Assembly: GCF_024707545.1 (NCBI RefSeq)
Contig: NZ_CP062229.1
Coordinates: 3,701,501 to 3,765,500, forward strand
Direction of reading: 5' to 3'
Length of the DNA: 64,000 nucleotides
From: Mesorhizobium onobrychidis
GTDB taxonomy: Bacteria; Pseudomonadota; Alphaproteobacteria; Rhizobiales; Rhizobiaceae
Of this stretch, positions 1 through 8,412 are shown piece by piece. A program made the position numbers and the translations under genes. Numbering within the stretch: position 1 is the stretch's first letter; every line of letters begins with the position of its first letter. The notes below the pieces were generated by a model that was given only the letters and a program-made list of their open reading frames with translations, ran no database searches and was not told the DNA's origin.

Positions 1-2
1 CG

Positions 3-389
3 TCGATGGTTGGCGAAGGCCGGATCGCGATCAAGGTGATGGCGGACGCCGGAACCGTTGGATCTGACAAAGCCGTGAGCTTGGGCCTGATCGTTACCGA
101 ACTTGTGATCAATGCGATCAAATATGCGTTTCCTGCTGACCGAAGCGGTGCACTGATCCCCGTCACCTATGAAACGGCTGGCCCGGATTGGAAATTGATC
201 GTTTCAGATAATGGTGTCGGGAAAAGTGCCAGTGACAGCAATGGCAAGAAAGCCGGCCTGGGAACCGCAATCGTACAAGCGCTGGTAAAGCAGATGGACG
301 CCCAGCTCGAAACCACCAGCTCCGCGGTCGGCATGAGTGTGGCGATTACTCAAGCGACGTTCACATCGCATATGCCACTGGCGAGCTGA
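3..389 (+). CDS. Sensor histidine kinase, C-terminal ATPase part (cut by window start)
   Basis: The reading frame is already open at the left edge, so only the C-terminal ~128 residues are present. They form a GHKL/HATPase domain: an N-box (TELVINAIKYAFP), a G1 box (DNGVG) and a G2 box (GLGTAIV). The N-box followed by an aromatic-Pro pair is typical of HWE/HisKA_2 kinases, which in alphaproteobacteria often feed general stress response or light/redox signalling. The phosphoacceptor histidine and the input domain lie outside the window, so ligand and partner cannot be named. A small membrane-protein gene follows 30 bp downstream on the same strand. Confidence 0.85.
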   Translation, partial: SMVGEGRIAIKVMADAGTVGSDKAVSLGLIVTELVINAIKYAFPADRSGALIPVTYETAGPDWKLIVSDNGVGKSASDSNGKKAGLGTAIVQALVKQMDAQLETTSSAVGMSVAITQATFTSHMPLAS

Positions 390-419
390 TATGCTGGTTT
401 TAACGGTCAAGGCGACTAA

Positions 420-629
420 ATGAGAAAACAAGTACCCCGTGCCTTTGGCACCAGAGGGACTTCAAATAAACCCGCCAAGGCAGTCGCAGTGGGCCGTTCC
501 GCCCCCTGGAGCGCTCCGATCAAAGAGTATCTGTCGTCGTCGGACCGCACCGCGGTAATTGGCCTGCTGATCAAGGGCGGTGTGGTGTTATGGGTTCTGG
601 CTATTATCCTCGTCGTGTTCTTCGGATGA
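420..629 (+). CDS. Small single-pass membrane protein, unknown function
   Basis: A 69-residue protein with a basic, Ala/Pro-rich N-terminal half and one C-terminal hydrophobic helix (about residues 48-67, ending LWVLAIILVVFFG). An AAGG motif lies 8 nt before the ATG. It follows the kinase gene by 30 bp and may be co-transcribed with it. No family recognised. The layout suggests a cytoplasmic basic N-terminus anchored by a C-terminal helix. Confidence 0.6.
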   Translation: MRKQVPRAFGTRGTSNKPAKAVAVGRSAPWSAPIKEYLSSSDRTAVIGLLIKGGVVLWVLAIILVVFFG

Positions 630-719
630 ACTTCCGGCAACCCTGCCCTCTGAAGTTGATTTCGCCCAAACCTCGGCCCCACCCGTTCGAAAGCTAGAGC
701 GACCCACAGGAAACAACTC

Positions 720-983
720 ATGTGGGACGCCATCTTTTCACAACAGAAGATGCCCAAGCTGGTCGTCGTCATGGCGTTCGACTCCGATGACGACGGCGTG
801 CTTCAGGTTGTATTCGGCCCAGCCGAGCAGGAGAGCGAGGAGCGTGCAATCCGGACAGCGAATGCGCTGGCACCCAAGCATGCCGGCGTCATCGCCTGGT
901 CGCGAGAAGCCAATCCGGCGCTCGGAGAGTATGGCGAGCCTTCGACCTTGTTAGTCAGCGGAGATGTGCTTGCCATGGAATGA
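720..983 (+). CDS. Hypothetical protein, 87 aa
   Basis: A short soluble protein preceded by AGGAAACAACTC before the ATG, a good Shine-Dalgarno with normal spacing. Residues 13-30 have a beta-strand character (KLVVVMAFDSDDDG), followed by an acidic/helical part and a GE-rich C-terminus. Composition is like its neighbours. Function is unknown; size and ribosome binding site support a real gene. Confidence 0.6.
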   Translation: MWDAIFSQQKMPKLVVVMAFDSDDDGVLQVVFGPAEQESEERAIRTANALAPKHAGVIAWSREANPALGEYGEPSTLLVSGDVLAME

Positions 984-1171
984 GCGGGATGCCATCTGGT
1001 GGCAGCGCCGTCCCAGGCTGTTTGGGCGATCGGTGCAGAGGTGCGGCGACGCCACCGAGCCTAAGATTTTGCGATGACAATCGGAAACAAACTCGCTGTC
1101 ATGGGAGGGCACATTCTCGAACAATCAGCGGCCAGGCATTGTGGCTTGATGGATTATGGGGTTAGGCGGGC

Positions 1172-1291
1172 ATGAGACGAACGATATACGCAATCATCTG
1201 CGTGGCCTTCATCGCTGCAGGCTCGGCGTCGCTCTTTTCGATGTCTCTCGAACCACCGGATGAACCGTTTGCGTCCCGCAGGACTGGCTAG
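1172..1291 (+). CDS. Possible short exported peptide, 39 aa
   Basis: ATG-initiated frame beginning MRRTIYAIICVAFIAAGSAS, a typical signal-peptide or membrane-anchor sequence, then ~19 residues before TAG. No strong ribosome binding site and no recognised homologue. It may be the 5' stub of a decayed exported protein. The rest of 984-1667 has no convincing gene. Confidence 0.3.
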   Translation: MRRTIYAIICVAFIAAGSASLFSMSLEPPDEPFASRRTG

Positions 1292-1667
1292 AATCCCGAG
1301 ACAAGATAACCGCAGCCGCTCCCCAGCGACCCGCACTAGCCAACGAAACGGACGCGATCATTACACCACAAGGCATGGCGAGTAGTTTTCTCAGGAGAAC
1401 GGACTCGCCTGCTTCCAACGTCGTAAACTAACAAAGCTGACCTTCGACATGGCGCACAAACGTCTGCTCGGGGTCATGAACGTTGGTGCACCCAACGTCA
1501 GCTATCGGGGAAGGAAATCGGCGAATAAAGGTCCGGATCGGGTCAACTTATTCCGTAGCGCGAGCGAATCTGGACGACTGGAACGGGTCGCGAGCCGAAA
1601 TTCAAACTGAGACACTACCGAAACTTGAGACGAGGCGTCAGGCGGCAATCGAGCGGCCGATGGCCAA

Positions 1668-1688
1668 ACAAAAACCCGCCTCGGCGGG
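1668..1688 (-). terminator. Rho-independent terminator of the acpXL-lpxXL operon
   Basis: On the minus strand a CCCGCC/GGCGGG stem (1675-1688) is followed by a run of five T (1674-1670). It lies ~80 bp after the lpxXL stop codon in the right orientation to end the operon. Confidence 0.8.
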
Positions 1689-1766
1689 CGGGTCGTTGGC
1701 GCAAATCAGCACCATGCCCAAATCAATAGCATAACTGCCGTCACAAAGCAATGTTGCGTCTTCTGC

Positions 1767-2762
1767 TCAGGCGGCTTCGCCGCGCTGTCTCGCCTGGCGA
1801 TGCTTTCCGCGCGGGCCGCTGATTTCCCACCTTTTGTGGAACCACATCCACTGGCCGGGGTCCTCGCGCACCCAGCGCTCGACCACGTCGTTGAGCAACT
1901 GGGTGGTGCCATGGACATCGACACTGCCGCCGGCGGTGCGCGGCAAGGTCAGTTTGTCCTCGATCTCGAGCCGGAAGCGGTTGCCCGGCAAGCGCACGCA
2001 GCGCGCCGGATAGACATCGCAATCATAGTGGCGCGCCAGGGTGCCCAGAACCCGGTTGCTCTCGCATGGGCGGCCGAAGAATGTCGTTTCGAGCCCGCTC
2101 GAGAATTTCTGGTCGACGAGCACGCCGATATTGCCGCCTTTCTCCAGAATGGCCGCCAGCGCGAACGAAGCGCCGGTCGAAGAGGGCAGAAGCGAACCCA
2201 TGGTCGAGCGGCGCGTCGAGAGGATGTAGTCGGCAAGGTAAGGGTTGTTGGGCGGACGAAACAGCGCCGTGATGTTCATGCCGAAAGTGGCTGCCGCCAC
2301 CGGAAGCAGTTCGAAATTGCCGAGATGCGCGGTGAAGATGATATGCGGCTTCGGTTCCTCGGCGATATGCACGAAGTGCTCGATCCCCTTGACCTCGATG
2401 CGGCCCGGTTTCGTCGCGGCGGGATCATAGTCGAACAGGGCGTCGAGAAAGATGTATTCCGCGGCGAGCCGAGCCATGTTGCCCCACATGTCGGACGCGA
2501 TGGCCTGGATCTCGCGGTCGCTCTTTTCCGGGTAGGCGTTGCGCAGATTGGCGATGGCGACGTTGTGGCGCCCCACCCACGGGCCAATGCGGCGGGCGGC
2601 GCGGTCGGCGAAATTGAGCGCGCTGTCGACCGGCAGCAGACGCAGCAGCCAAATGATCGTCATCGCGACGCGCGCAAGCAGCCAGTAGTTGAACTGGCGC
2701 AGCCGCCTGCCGTGGCGGAACGCCAAGTCCCGGCGGAGCTTCTTGAAGGCGTTGCCGACCAT
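1767..2762 (-). CDS. lpxXL: Lipid A very-long-chain acyltransferase LpxXL
   Basis: A 331-residue LpxL/HtrB-family (LABLAT) membrane acyltransferase. In rhizobia LpxXL moves 27-hydroxyoctacosanoate from AcpXL to lipid A at the inner membrane. The N-terminal helix (about residues 25-45) is a membrane anchor and the catalytic HxxxxE motif is intact as HLGNFE. It is the last gene of acpXL-fabF2-fabF1-adh-lpxXL, 37 bp after adh, with a terminator behind it. The C-terminus has a basic tail (GPRGKHRQARQRG). An AGGA lies directly against the ATG, shorter than ideal spacing, so a slightly different start is possible. The family assignment rests on motif plus cluster context. Confidence 0.93.
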   Translation of the reverse strand: MVGNAFKKLRRDLAFRHGRRLRQFNYWLLARVAMTIIWLLRLLPVDSALNFADRAARRIGPWVGRHNVAIANLRNAYPEKSDREIQAIASDMWGNMARLAAEYIFLDALFDYDPAATKPGRIEVKGIEHFVHIAEEPKPHIIFTAHLGNFELLPVAAATFGMNITALFRPPNNPYLADYILSTRRSTMGSLLPSSTGASFALAAILEKGGNIGVLVDQKFSSGLETTFFGRPCESNRVLGTLARHYDCDVYPARCVRLPGNRFRLEIEDKLTLPRTAGGSVDVHGTTQLLNDVVERWVREDPGQWMWFHKRWEISGPRGKHRQARQRGEAA

Positions 2763-2799
2763 TCCTAGACCATGATGTTTTTAGACAGCAACATCATGA

Positions 2800-3828
2800 T
2801 CAGCCGATGCGCAGGATGATCTTGCCGAACACGTCACGGCCTTCCATGCGCTTCAGCGCGGCGTCGATGCCGTCGAAGCCGACTTCGGTGTCGATGACCG
2901 GAGAAACCAGCCCCGCCGCCATTTTCTGCATGGCGTCGGCCATGTTTTGCATGCGGCAGCCGAAGGAGCCGAGCAGCTTCAATTGCTGCTGGAACAATTG
3001 CATCAGATTGATCTGTGTCGACACGCCCGAGGTCGAGCCGCAGGTCACCAGGCGGCCGCCGCGTTTCAGGCACAGCATCGAGGCGGCAAAGGTGTCGGCG
3101 CCGACATGCTCGAAAACGACATCGACGCCCTTCTTCTTCGTCAGTTTGCGCACGATGCCTTCGAAACGGTCCTCGCGGTAGTTGATGACGTGGTCGGCGC
3201 CAAGCGCCTTCGCCTTGTCGATCTTGTCGTTCGAGCCGACCGTGGTGATCACGGTGCAGCCCATTTTCTTCGCCAGCTGGATCGCGGCGGAGCCGATACC
3301 CGAGCCGCCGGCATGGATCAGGATGGTTTCGCCGGGCTGCAACCTGGCATTGTCGAACAGCATGTGCTCGACCGTGCCGAAGGTGACGGGCGCGACGGCC
3401 GCCCCAATGTCCGTCACGCCGGGCGGGGCAGGGACCAGCAGGCGCGCCGGAAGGTTTATCTTCTCTTGCGCAAAGCCGTCGAGATGGAAGCCGTGGACGC
3501 CCGAGACATGCTCGCAGAGGTTGTCGCGGCCTTCCCGGCAGGCGCGGCAAAGCCCGCAGGTGCGCGCGCCGTAGATCGACACAAGCTGCCCGGGCACAAG
3601 GCTGGAGACGCCGGGGCCGACCGCCTCGACCTCGCCTGAAGCTTCGGCGCCGACGACCAGCGGCAGCTTGCGCTTGGCGAAGGCCATGCCGCGCCAGCCC
3701 CAGACGTCGATATGATTGAGCGCCACGGCCTTGATGCGCAGCGTCACTTCGCCCAGCGCAGGCTGCGGCGGAAGCGGCAGGTCCACCGTTTCAAGGCGGC
3801 GGTCCTCGATAAGTTGCAATGCGCGCAT
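2800..3828 (-). CDS. Zinc-type alcohol dehydrogenase/enoyl reductase-like protein of the VLCFA cluster
   Basis: A ~342-residue medium-chain dehydrogenase/reductase (adh2XL position in rhizobial acpXL clusters). It has a GroES-like N-terminal half, a structural-zinc cysteine cluster (TCGLCRACREGRDNLC) and a Rossmann nucleotide site (GGSGIGSAAIQLAKKMG). The C-terminal half is quinone-oxidoreductase-like. In the pathway it is thought to act as an acyl reductase/dehydrogenase in making the C28 hydroxy fatty acid; the exact step is not established. I chose the internal ATG giving MRALQLIEDR. An upstream in-frame start at 3891 would overlap fabF1 and add an unconserved-looking tail. It sits between fabF1 and lpxXL with gaps of 37 bp on each side. 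Confidence 0.88.
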   Translation of the reverse strand: MRALQLIEDRRLETVDLPLPPQPALGEVTLRIKAVALNHIDVWGWRGMAFAKRKLPLVVGAEASGEVEAVGPGVSSLVPGQLVSIYGARTCGLCRACREGRDNLCEHVSGVHGFHLDGFAQEKINLPARLLVPAPPGVTDIGAAVAPVTFGTVEHMLFDNARLQPGETILIHAGGSGIGSAAIQLAKKMGCTVITTVGSNDKIDKAKALGADHVINYREDRFEGIVRKLTKKKGVDVVFEHVGADTFAASMLCLKRGGRLVTCGSTSGVSTQINLMQLFQQQLKLLGSFGCRMQNMADAMQKMAAGLVSPVIDTEVGFDGIDAALKRMEGRDVFGKIILRIG

Positions 3829-3865
3829 GGAGCCTGTCGGTTCTGTTGAGCGGGAAAAGGCTCGC

Positions 3866-5137
3866 TTAGACTGGTTCCCGCGCCATGACAAGACAGGTGT
3901 TCTGGCCGCCGAAGCCGAAGGAGTTCGACAGCACCGTGCCGACCTCGGCGTTGCGCTTCTGGTTCGGCACCACGTCGAGCACGATCGCCGGATCGGGATT
4001 GTCGTAATTGATGGTCGGCGGGATGACGCTTTCGCGCATGGTCATCAGCGAAAACGCGGCCTCGACGGCGCCGGCGGCCGACAGGGTGTGGCCGATCATC
4101 GACTTGTTCGACGAGATCGGCATCGAGCCGATCCGCTCGCCGAACACGGTCGACAGCGACAGATGCTCCATCTTGTCGTTTTCCGGCGTCGAGGTGCCGT
4201 GGGCGTTGACATAATCGATCTCGTCCTCGCGCAAGCCGGCATCGGCGAGCGCGGCGCGAACCGCGGCGATCGCCGGCGAACCGTCCGGCTTCGAGCGGGT
4301 GCGGTGGAAATCGTCGGCCTTCTCGCCGCAGCCGCGCAGGATGCCGAGGATGTTTGCACCACGGGCGAGTGCCGCCTCCAGCGATTCCAATACCAGCGCG
4401 CCAGAACCCTCAGCGAGGACAAAACCGTCGCGATCCTTGGAGAAGGGTTTTGACGCTTTTTCGGGGATGTCGTTGTGCGTGGAGAGTGCCGAAAGCAGCG
4501 AGAAACGGATCAGCGCCTCGGCGGTCGCCGAGCCGTCGGCGCCGATCGACAGCGCCCTATCGCATTCGCCGCGGCGGATCGCCTCGACGCCGAGCTGGAT
4601 CGAGGTGGCGCCCGAGGCGCAGGCCGTCGACAGCGTGATCGGCAGGCCGCGTGTCCCAAAACGGTCGGCGAGCCGGTCGGCGATCGAACCAAACTGGGTG
4701 GTTTCGAAGACATCGAGTTCCTTCAGGCCGCGCGCCACGCGAAGCAGCCGTTCGGCGCCGATGTCGTGCTTGTCGGAGTTGTACAGCGAAAAGCGCTCGC
4801 TCCAGTCGAGTTCGACCGGCGGCGAGGCAAGGAAAAGCGGTCCGCCGAATTCGCCCGAATCAAGGCCGGCTTCGGCCACGGCTTCCTGCGCGGCTATCTC
4901 GGCGAGGTCGTAGGTCAGAAGGCTGGCGCCCCTGGAGCTCGACGGCAGGAAATCGACCATGCCGGAGATGCGGGTGTTCAGATGATCGACCGGAAAGCGG
5001 GTGATCGGATGGATGCCGGACTTGCCCGCGGTGAGCGCTGCCCAATTGTCGGCCTTGCCGACGCCCAACGACGTCACCACGCCGATGCCGGTGACGGCGA
5101 CGATCGGCCTGCCCATGTGATCGTTCAGATTGGTCAT
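3866..5137 (-). CDS. fabF1XL: Beta-ketoacyl-ACP synthase II, catalytic member of the VLCFA pair
   Basis: A 423-residue KAS II/FabF condensing enzyme with the complete Cys-His-His triad: nucleophile in STACASG, first His in NAHGTSTPEND, second His in KSMIGHTLSAAG. It extends acyl chains on AcpXL towards C28 in the cytoplasm. It lies 77 bp after a second FabF-like gene that lacks the nucleophile, so the two probably form a pair. The ATG gives MTNLNDHMGRPIVAVTGIG. Length and motifs are normal for the family. Confidence 0.93.
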   Translation of the reverse strand: MTNLNDHMGRPIVAVTGIGVVTSLGVGKADNWAALTAGKSGIHPITRFPVDHLNTRISGMVDFLPSSSRGASLLTYDLAEIAAQEAVAEAGLDSGEFGGPLFLASPPVELDWSERFSLYNSDKHDIGAERLLRVARGLKELDVFETTQFGSIADRLADRFGTRGLPITLSTACASGATSIQLGVEAIRRGECDRALSIGADGSATAEALIRFSLLSALSTHNDIPEKASKPFSKDRDGFVLAEGSGALVLESLEAALARGANILGILRGCGEKADDFHRTRSKPDGSPAIAAVRAALADAGLREDEIDYVNAHGTSTPENDKMEHLSLSTVFGERIGSMPISSNKSMIGHTLSAAGAVEAAFSLMTMRESVIPPTINYDNPDPAIVLDVVPNQKRNAEVGTVLSNSFGFGGQNTCLVMAREPV

Positions 5138-5214
5138 GTTGTTGTCCCGAAACCCTCGACCGTTTCTTTGAGTTGGAGCTTCGGTCTCGTCCGAAACCGC
5201 TTCGCCCCGACGTT

Positions 5215-6402
5215 TTAGGCGGCGTTGACCAACGCCATGCCCTCGAATTGGTGATAGCCGATCGCCGTTGCAAGGACGGTCCTGGGAACGCCGTTGAACG
5301 GCTTCTCGGTGGCGGCGTCAAAAGCCGGGTAGGCGGCCTTGCGCTCGACAGCCAGTGCCGCCAGCGCCACGGCGAAGGGAAACTGCGCTTCCTTCATGTG
5401 GCCGGTCAGTGTCGAAAAGCCGCGTGCGGCAATCGCTGGATTGGCGTCGAGCGCCGATTTCTCGGCAGCAGTAGCGGTATGGGCACCCGAAGCGCCTGAA
5501 ATCGTCAGCAACTCGCCGTTCGGCAATGCCGCCTGCCTGAGCAGCGCGGCAATTTCGCCATCGAGCTCGCCCTGCCGGCGTTTTGCGCGTCCGGATATGA
5601 CCGGGCCGAGTTCGGCATAGATCTTTCGCCCGCGGCTGATCGCATGTTCGCGCTGTTCCAGGACGAGGAACGCGCCGCCGGATCCGGTCACCACGCCGCC
5701 GCCGTCCAGGCCCTGTCTTTGCCAGACCGGTCTCCAGGGGCCGCGATGCAGGTAGCCGGCCAATTCATAACCAAGCAGCATGTCGGAATGTTCGGTCTGG
5801 AAGGCGCCGCCGACCAGTATATGCGTCGACTGGCCGGAGCGGATGCGCGCGGCGGCCGTCTCGACGGCGGCGACGCCCGCGCCTTCCTCGCCCATGAAGG
5901 TGCGCGACGAGCCGGTCACCTTGTGGACGATCGAGATGTTGCCGGCGAGCAGGTTGGAAAGCTGCGCCAGAAACAGCGTCGGCCGCAATTCGGTTGTCAG
6001 TTTCTCGTTGAGCAGCACGTCGCGGTCGTTGCGGCTTTCCGAGGCGGCGAGAATGTCGGCGTCGACCGCCTCGTCGCGCTCGCCGCCGCCGGCAGCCACC
6101 ACCATGTCCATGGTCGTGCAGAGTTCGTCATTGCCCTTGATGCCGGCATCGTCCAGCGCCATGCCGGCGGCGTAGGTGCCGAGCCTTTGCCAGGTTTCCA
6201 TCTGCCGCTGGTCGCCGCGCTTGGCGATCTGCAGGTTCCAGTCGATCTCCGGCAGCGGGTGGACGGTGTAGGGCGAGAAGCGCGCAGCGTCGAGCACCGG
6301 TTCCAGGCCGGGCTGGACGAGTTTGCGCCAATGCGCATCGGGACCTTCTCCCAGCGAAGAGACAAGGCCGATGCCTGATATGACGACGTGGTGGGGGCTC
6401 AT
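5215..6402 (-). CDS. fabF2XL: FabF-like ketosynthase homologue without active-site Cys (chain-length-factor-like)
   Basis: A ~395-residue thiolase-fold KAS homologue (MSPHHVVISGIGLVSSLGEG at the N-terminus) in the fabF2XL position of rhizobial acpXL clusters. Where FabF has TACASG, this protein reads TGSSRTFMGEEGAG, without a nucleophilic Cys. The NAHGT region reads GASGAHTATAAE, while a GH remains later (TGHMKEAQ). This resembles KS-beta/chain-length factors, which pair with an active ketosynthase. I infer it partners with the adjacent FabF1. The start follows the first Met aligned with other KAS proteins; a longer frame to 6483 would run into acpXL. Confidence 0.88.
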   Translation of the reverse strand: MSPHHVVISGIGLVSSLGEGPDAHWRKLVQPGLEPVLDAARFSPYTVHPLPEIDWNLQIAKRGDQRQMETWQRLGTYAAGMALDDAGIKGNDELCTTMDMVVAAGGGERDEAVDADILAASESRNDRDVLLNEKLTTELRPTLFLAQLSNLLAGNISIVHKVTGSSRTFMGEEGAGVAAVETAAARIRSGQSTHILVGGAFQTEHSDMLLGYELAGYLHRGPWRPVWQRQGLDGGGVVTGSGGAFLVLEQREHAISRGRKIYAELGPVISGRAKRRQGELDGEIAALLRQAALPNGELLTISGASGAHTATAAEKSALDANPAIAARGFSTLTGHMKEAQFPFAVALAALAVERKAAYPAFDAATEKPFNGVPRTVLATAIGYHQFEGMALVNAA

Positions 6403-6440
6403 GGGCGGCTGTTGTGGGTCAGGCTTGAAGACGAACCATT

Positions 6441-6722
6441 TCAGGCGTTCTTGGCCGCGACCAGAGCGTCGATCTTGGCGCACAGGTTCTTCATGACGAA
6501 GTAATCGTCGGTCGAGGCCTTGCCGTCATTGACCTCTTGCGTCCACTTTTCCAGCGGCACCTTGATGCCGAATTCCTTGTCGATGGCAAAGACGATGTCG
6601 AGGAAGTCGAGGCTGTCGATGCCGAGATCGTCGATGGTGTGGCTTTCAGGGGCGATCGTGTCGATATCGATCTCACTGGTGTCGGCGATGATCTTGGCGA
6701 CTTTGGCGAACGTGTTGGACAA
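6441..6722 (-). CDS. acpXL: Acyl carrier protein AcpXL
   Basis: A 93-residue specialised acyl carrier protein that carries the C28 hydroxy fatty acid destined for lipid A. The phosphopantetheine site is [20 protein letters not shown], with the modified Ser in DSL. Starting at the TTG at 6722 gives the usual AcpXL length; AAGGA lies 7 nt upstream of it, and no ATG is suitably placed. It is the first gene of the operon. In several rhizobia a fabZXL dehydratase gene follows acpXL; here the 38-bp gap leads straight to fabF2. Confidence 0.93.
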   Translation of the reverse strand: MSNTFAKVAKIIADTSEIDIDTIAPESHTIDDLGIDSLDFLDIVFAIDKEFGIKVPLEKWTQEVNDGKASTDDYFVMKNLCAKIDALVAAKNA

Positions 6723-6916
6723 CGGCTTTTCCTTCGGTTGCGGGCGGAATCTGTCCGCATGTGTTTGCGCGCTGTCTAATCGGTTTTTCCGGGCAGGAAA
6801 AGGCCTGAACGCCGGGCGCAGATGGGATACCCACTTCGTAAACGCAAGAAAGAGCCGTTGGCGACCCTCCCGGCGATATGCCGCAACCACCCCATCTCTG
6901 GTCATTGCATGTACCA

Positions 6917-6932
6917 ATGTACCATGGTACAT
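6917..6932. promoter_or_regulatory. 16-bp perfect palindrome, candidate operator
   Basis: ATGTACCATGGTACAT is identical to its reverse complement, and its left half (ATGTACC) is repeated just upstream at 6909-6915. It lies between the divergent acpXL operon and the small RHH-like gene, covering that gene's possible start codons, which suits an autoregulatory operator. The binding protein is inferred, not shown. Confidence 0.55.
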
Positions 6933-6938
6933 AAATCT

Positions 6939-7193
6939 ATGACCATAGAACGTGTGCAGACCGGGGTGCGCCTGGAAAAACGATTGGTGAAGGTGCTCAA
7001 GGCCTTGGCCGAGCATCGCGACATGAGCCTGGGTGACCTCATCGAGGGCATCGTGCTGCATGCCTTCGAAGGCCAGACGCCGTTTTCCCCGACGACCCTG
7101 GAAACAATCGGCCAATTGAAGCGCATCTACGGGCTGGAGCTCAGTGCGGCAGACAGCCACCGTTTGGCGGAAACGAGCGGGGAGGACGAGTGA
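6939..7193 (+). CDS. Small ribbon-helix-helix-like protein
   Basis: An ~84-residue protein starting [20 protein letters not shown]. The pattern of a short basic strand followed by two amphipathic helices ([27 protein letters not shown]) looks like a CopG/Arc-type DNA-binding fold. Upstream in-frame ATGs at 6909 and 6924 fall inside the 16-bp palindrome, so the start is uncertain and translation could be nearly leaderless. It overlaps the next gene by 4 bp (GTGA), indicating translational coupling with the SRPBCC protein. It probably regulates this two-gene unit; that is inference. Confidence 0.65.
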   Translation: MTIERVQTGVRLEKRLVKVLKALAEHRDMSLGDLIEGIVLHAFEGQTPFSPTTLETIGQLKRIYGLELSAADSHRLAETSGEDE

Positions 7194-7654
7194 CGAACCA
7201 TCTTGAGCGCACTCATAGCATCGTGCTTTCGGGGCCGGTCGACCGCGTCTTTCCGCTGTTCACGCCGACTGGGGAGACCCTGTGGGTGGACGGCTGGGAT
7301 CCGGAATTTCTGCATCCACACGGGGAGACGCGCCAGGGCATGGTCTTCAGGACCGCTCACGGTGATGAGACCACGCTCTGGGCCTGCACGGACTGGGACC
7401 CCGTGGCGCATCGCATCCGCTATGTCCGGGTGACGCCGGATTCGCGTTTCGGATTTGTCGAGGTGGCCTGCCGCCCGACCGCTGACGGAGGCACGGAGGC
7501 GTCGATTGCCTACACGTTCACTGCCTTGAGCACGGCAGGAAGATCGTATCTGTCCGAGCTGACGGAGGACGCGTTCGCGCACATGATCGAGGCATGGAAG
7601 CTCCGTATCGATGCGTGGCTGCAAGTGCGAAATCTAACGCTAGGTAGCGGGTAG
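7190..7654 (+). CDS. SRPBCC (START-like) family protein
   Basis: A 154-residue protein with a START/Bet v1-like pattern: [18 protein letters not shown] opening (here [14 protein letters not shown]), central beta strands with a [16 protein letters not shown] segment and a long C-terminal helix ([19 protein letters not shown]). Such proteins bind hydrophobic ligands. The GTG start overlaps the TGA of the upstream gene and is preceded by GGGGAGGACGA, a strong ribosome binding site. Ligand unknown. It is divergent from the lipid A VLCFA operon, but no direct functional tie is visible. Confidence 0.75.
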   Translation: MTNHLERTHSIVLSGPVDRVFPLFTPTGETLWVDGWDPEFLHPHGETRQGMVFRTAHGDETTLWACTDWDPVAHRIRYVRVTPDSRFGFVEVACRPTADGGTEASIAYTFTALSTAGRSYLSELTEDAFAHMIEAWKLRIDAWLQVRNLTLGSG

Positions 7655-7839
7655 TTAGCCGTCATCCGCATTGGTTGCTGGAACGAGCCAGGTGCGCCAG
7701 GACCGGACAATCCGCTATAGAATGCTTTCCCGTGTAGCGAACGCGAACGTCCGTTCAGGGCAGCGGGCGGCGCGACCGAATTTGCCACAGCTGCGCACCT
7801 TGCCGATGTCGATCCCGGCAGCGACGCGCAATATTTACC

Positions 7840-8172
7840 TTAACGTGGGAGAAGTAGAGAGACCGTGGCACGAGGTGCGAAAAAGCAGCGCCAATACAGC
7901 TGATTAGTTACGACATAGCTATTCTCGCAGATATGGTATTGGCCGTCTGGGGATTCCTGCACACGGTCCCGTGGGATGTTGAAATTATGCGGCAAGTAAG
8001 TGTAACCACCGTCGATCCTGGACCGCACCGAAGACCGAGGTATGGCACGGCAATCAGAACCACCGCAACACCGGAATTTCGTCTGCGGGTCAACCTTGTC
8101 TTCGTACCAATCATGGGCGTTAGCGGCTGTTGCGGCGGCGATACACATTGCCGTGAAGATGAATCTTCGCAT
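7840..8172 (-). CDS. Small exported Cys-rich protein, unknown function
   Basis: A 110-residue protein with a clear signal peptide (MRRFIFTAMCIAAATAANA, cut before HDWYE). The mature part begins HDWYEDKVDPQT and has a CCGGSDC cluster, then YHICENSY and YWRCFF, giving five cysteines that could form disulfides in the periplasm. GAGGA precedes the ATG by 6 nt; a longer frame to 8217 lacks this. The family recurs in rhizobia as a hypothetical protein. The last residues (SLLLPR) look like a frame tail rather than conserved sequence. Confidence 0.75.
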   Translation of the reverse strand: MRRFIFTAMCIAAATAANAHDWYEDKVDPQTKFRCCGGSDCRAIPRSSVRSRIDGGYTYLPHNFNIPRDRVQESPDGQYHICENSYVVTNQLYWRCFFAPRATVSLLLPR

Positions 8173-8412
8173 GGCATTCCTCAAGTTTGGCAGGCCGCCG
8201 CCCGTTCGAGCATCCATGTATATTAGCGTTCCATTAAAAATACCATTGGCCTCCGACTGACTAACGCAGCTCCACCAAGCGACGCTCGCACGGAAAGCCG
8301 TTCGCGAGTGGTGAAAATCTAGCGCTGGTACCCTAAGCGGAATACCGGGTTCGACCCTTCTCCGCCTTCCTTCGGAGAAAATTGAAGGGGAAGCCGTGAC
8401 CCAATGCGCAGA

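Noticed and set aside
1800..2768. Long plus-strand frame (322 codons) opposite lpxXL
   Set aside because: It is the mirror of lpxXL codons in GC-rich DNA; no family motif, no ribosome binding site, and lpxXL has catalytic motifs and operon context.
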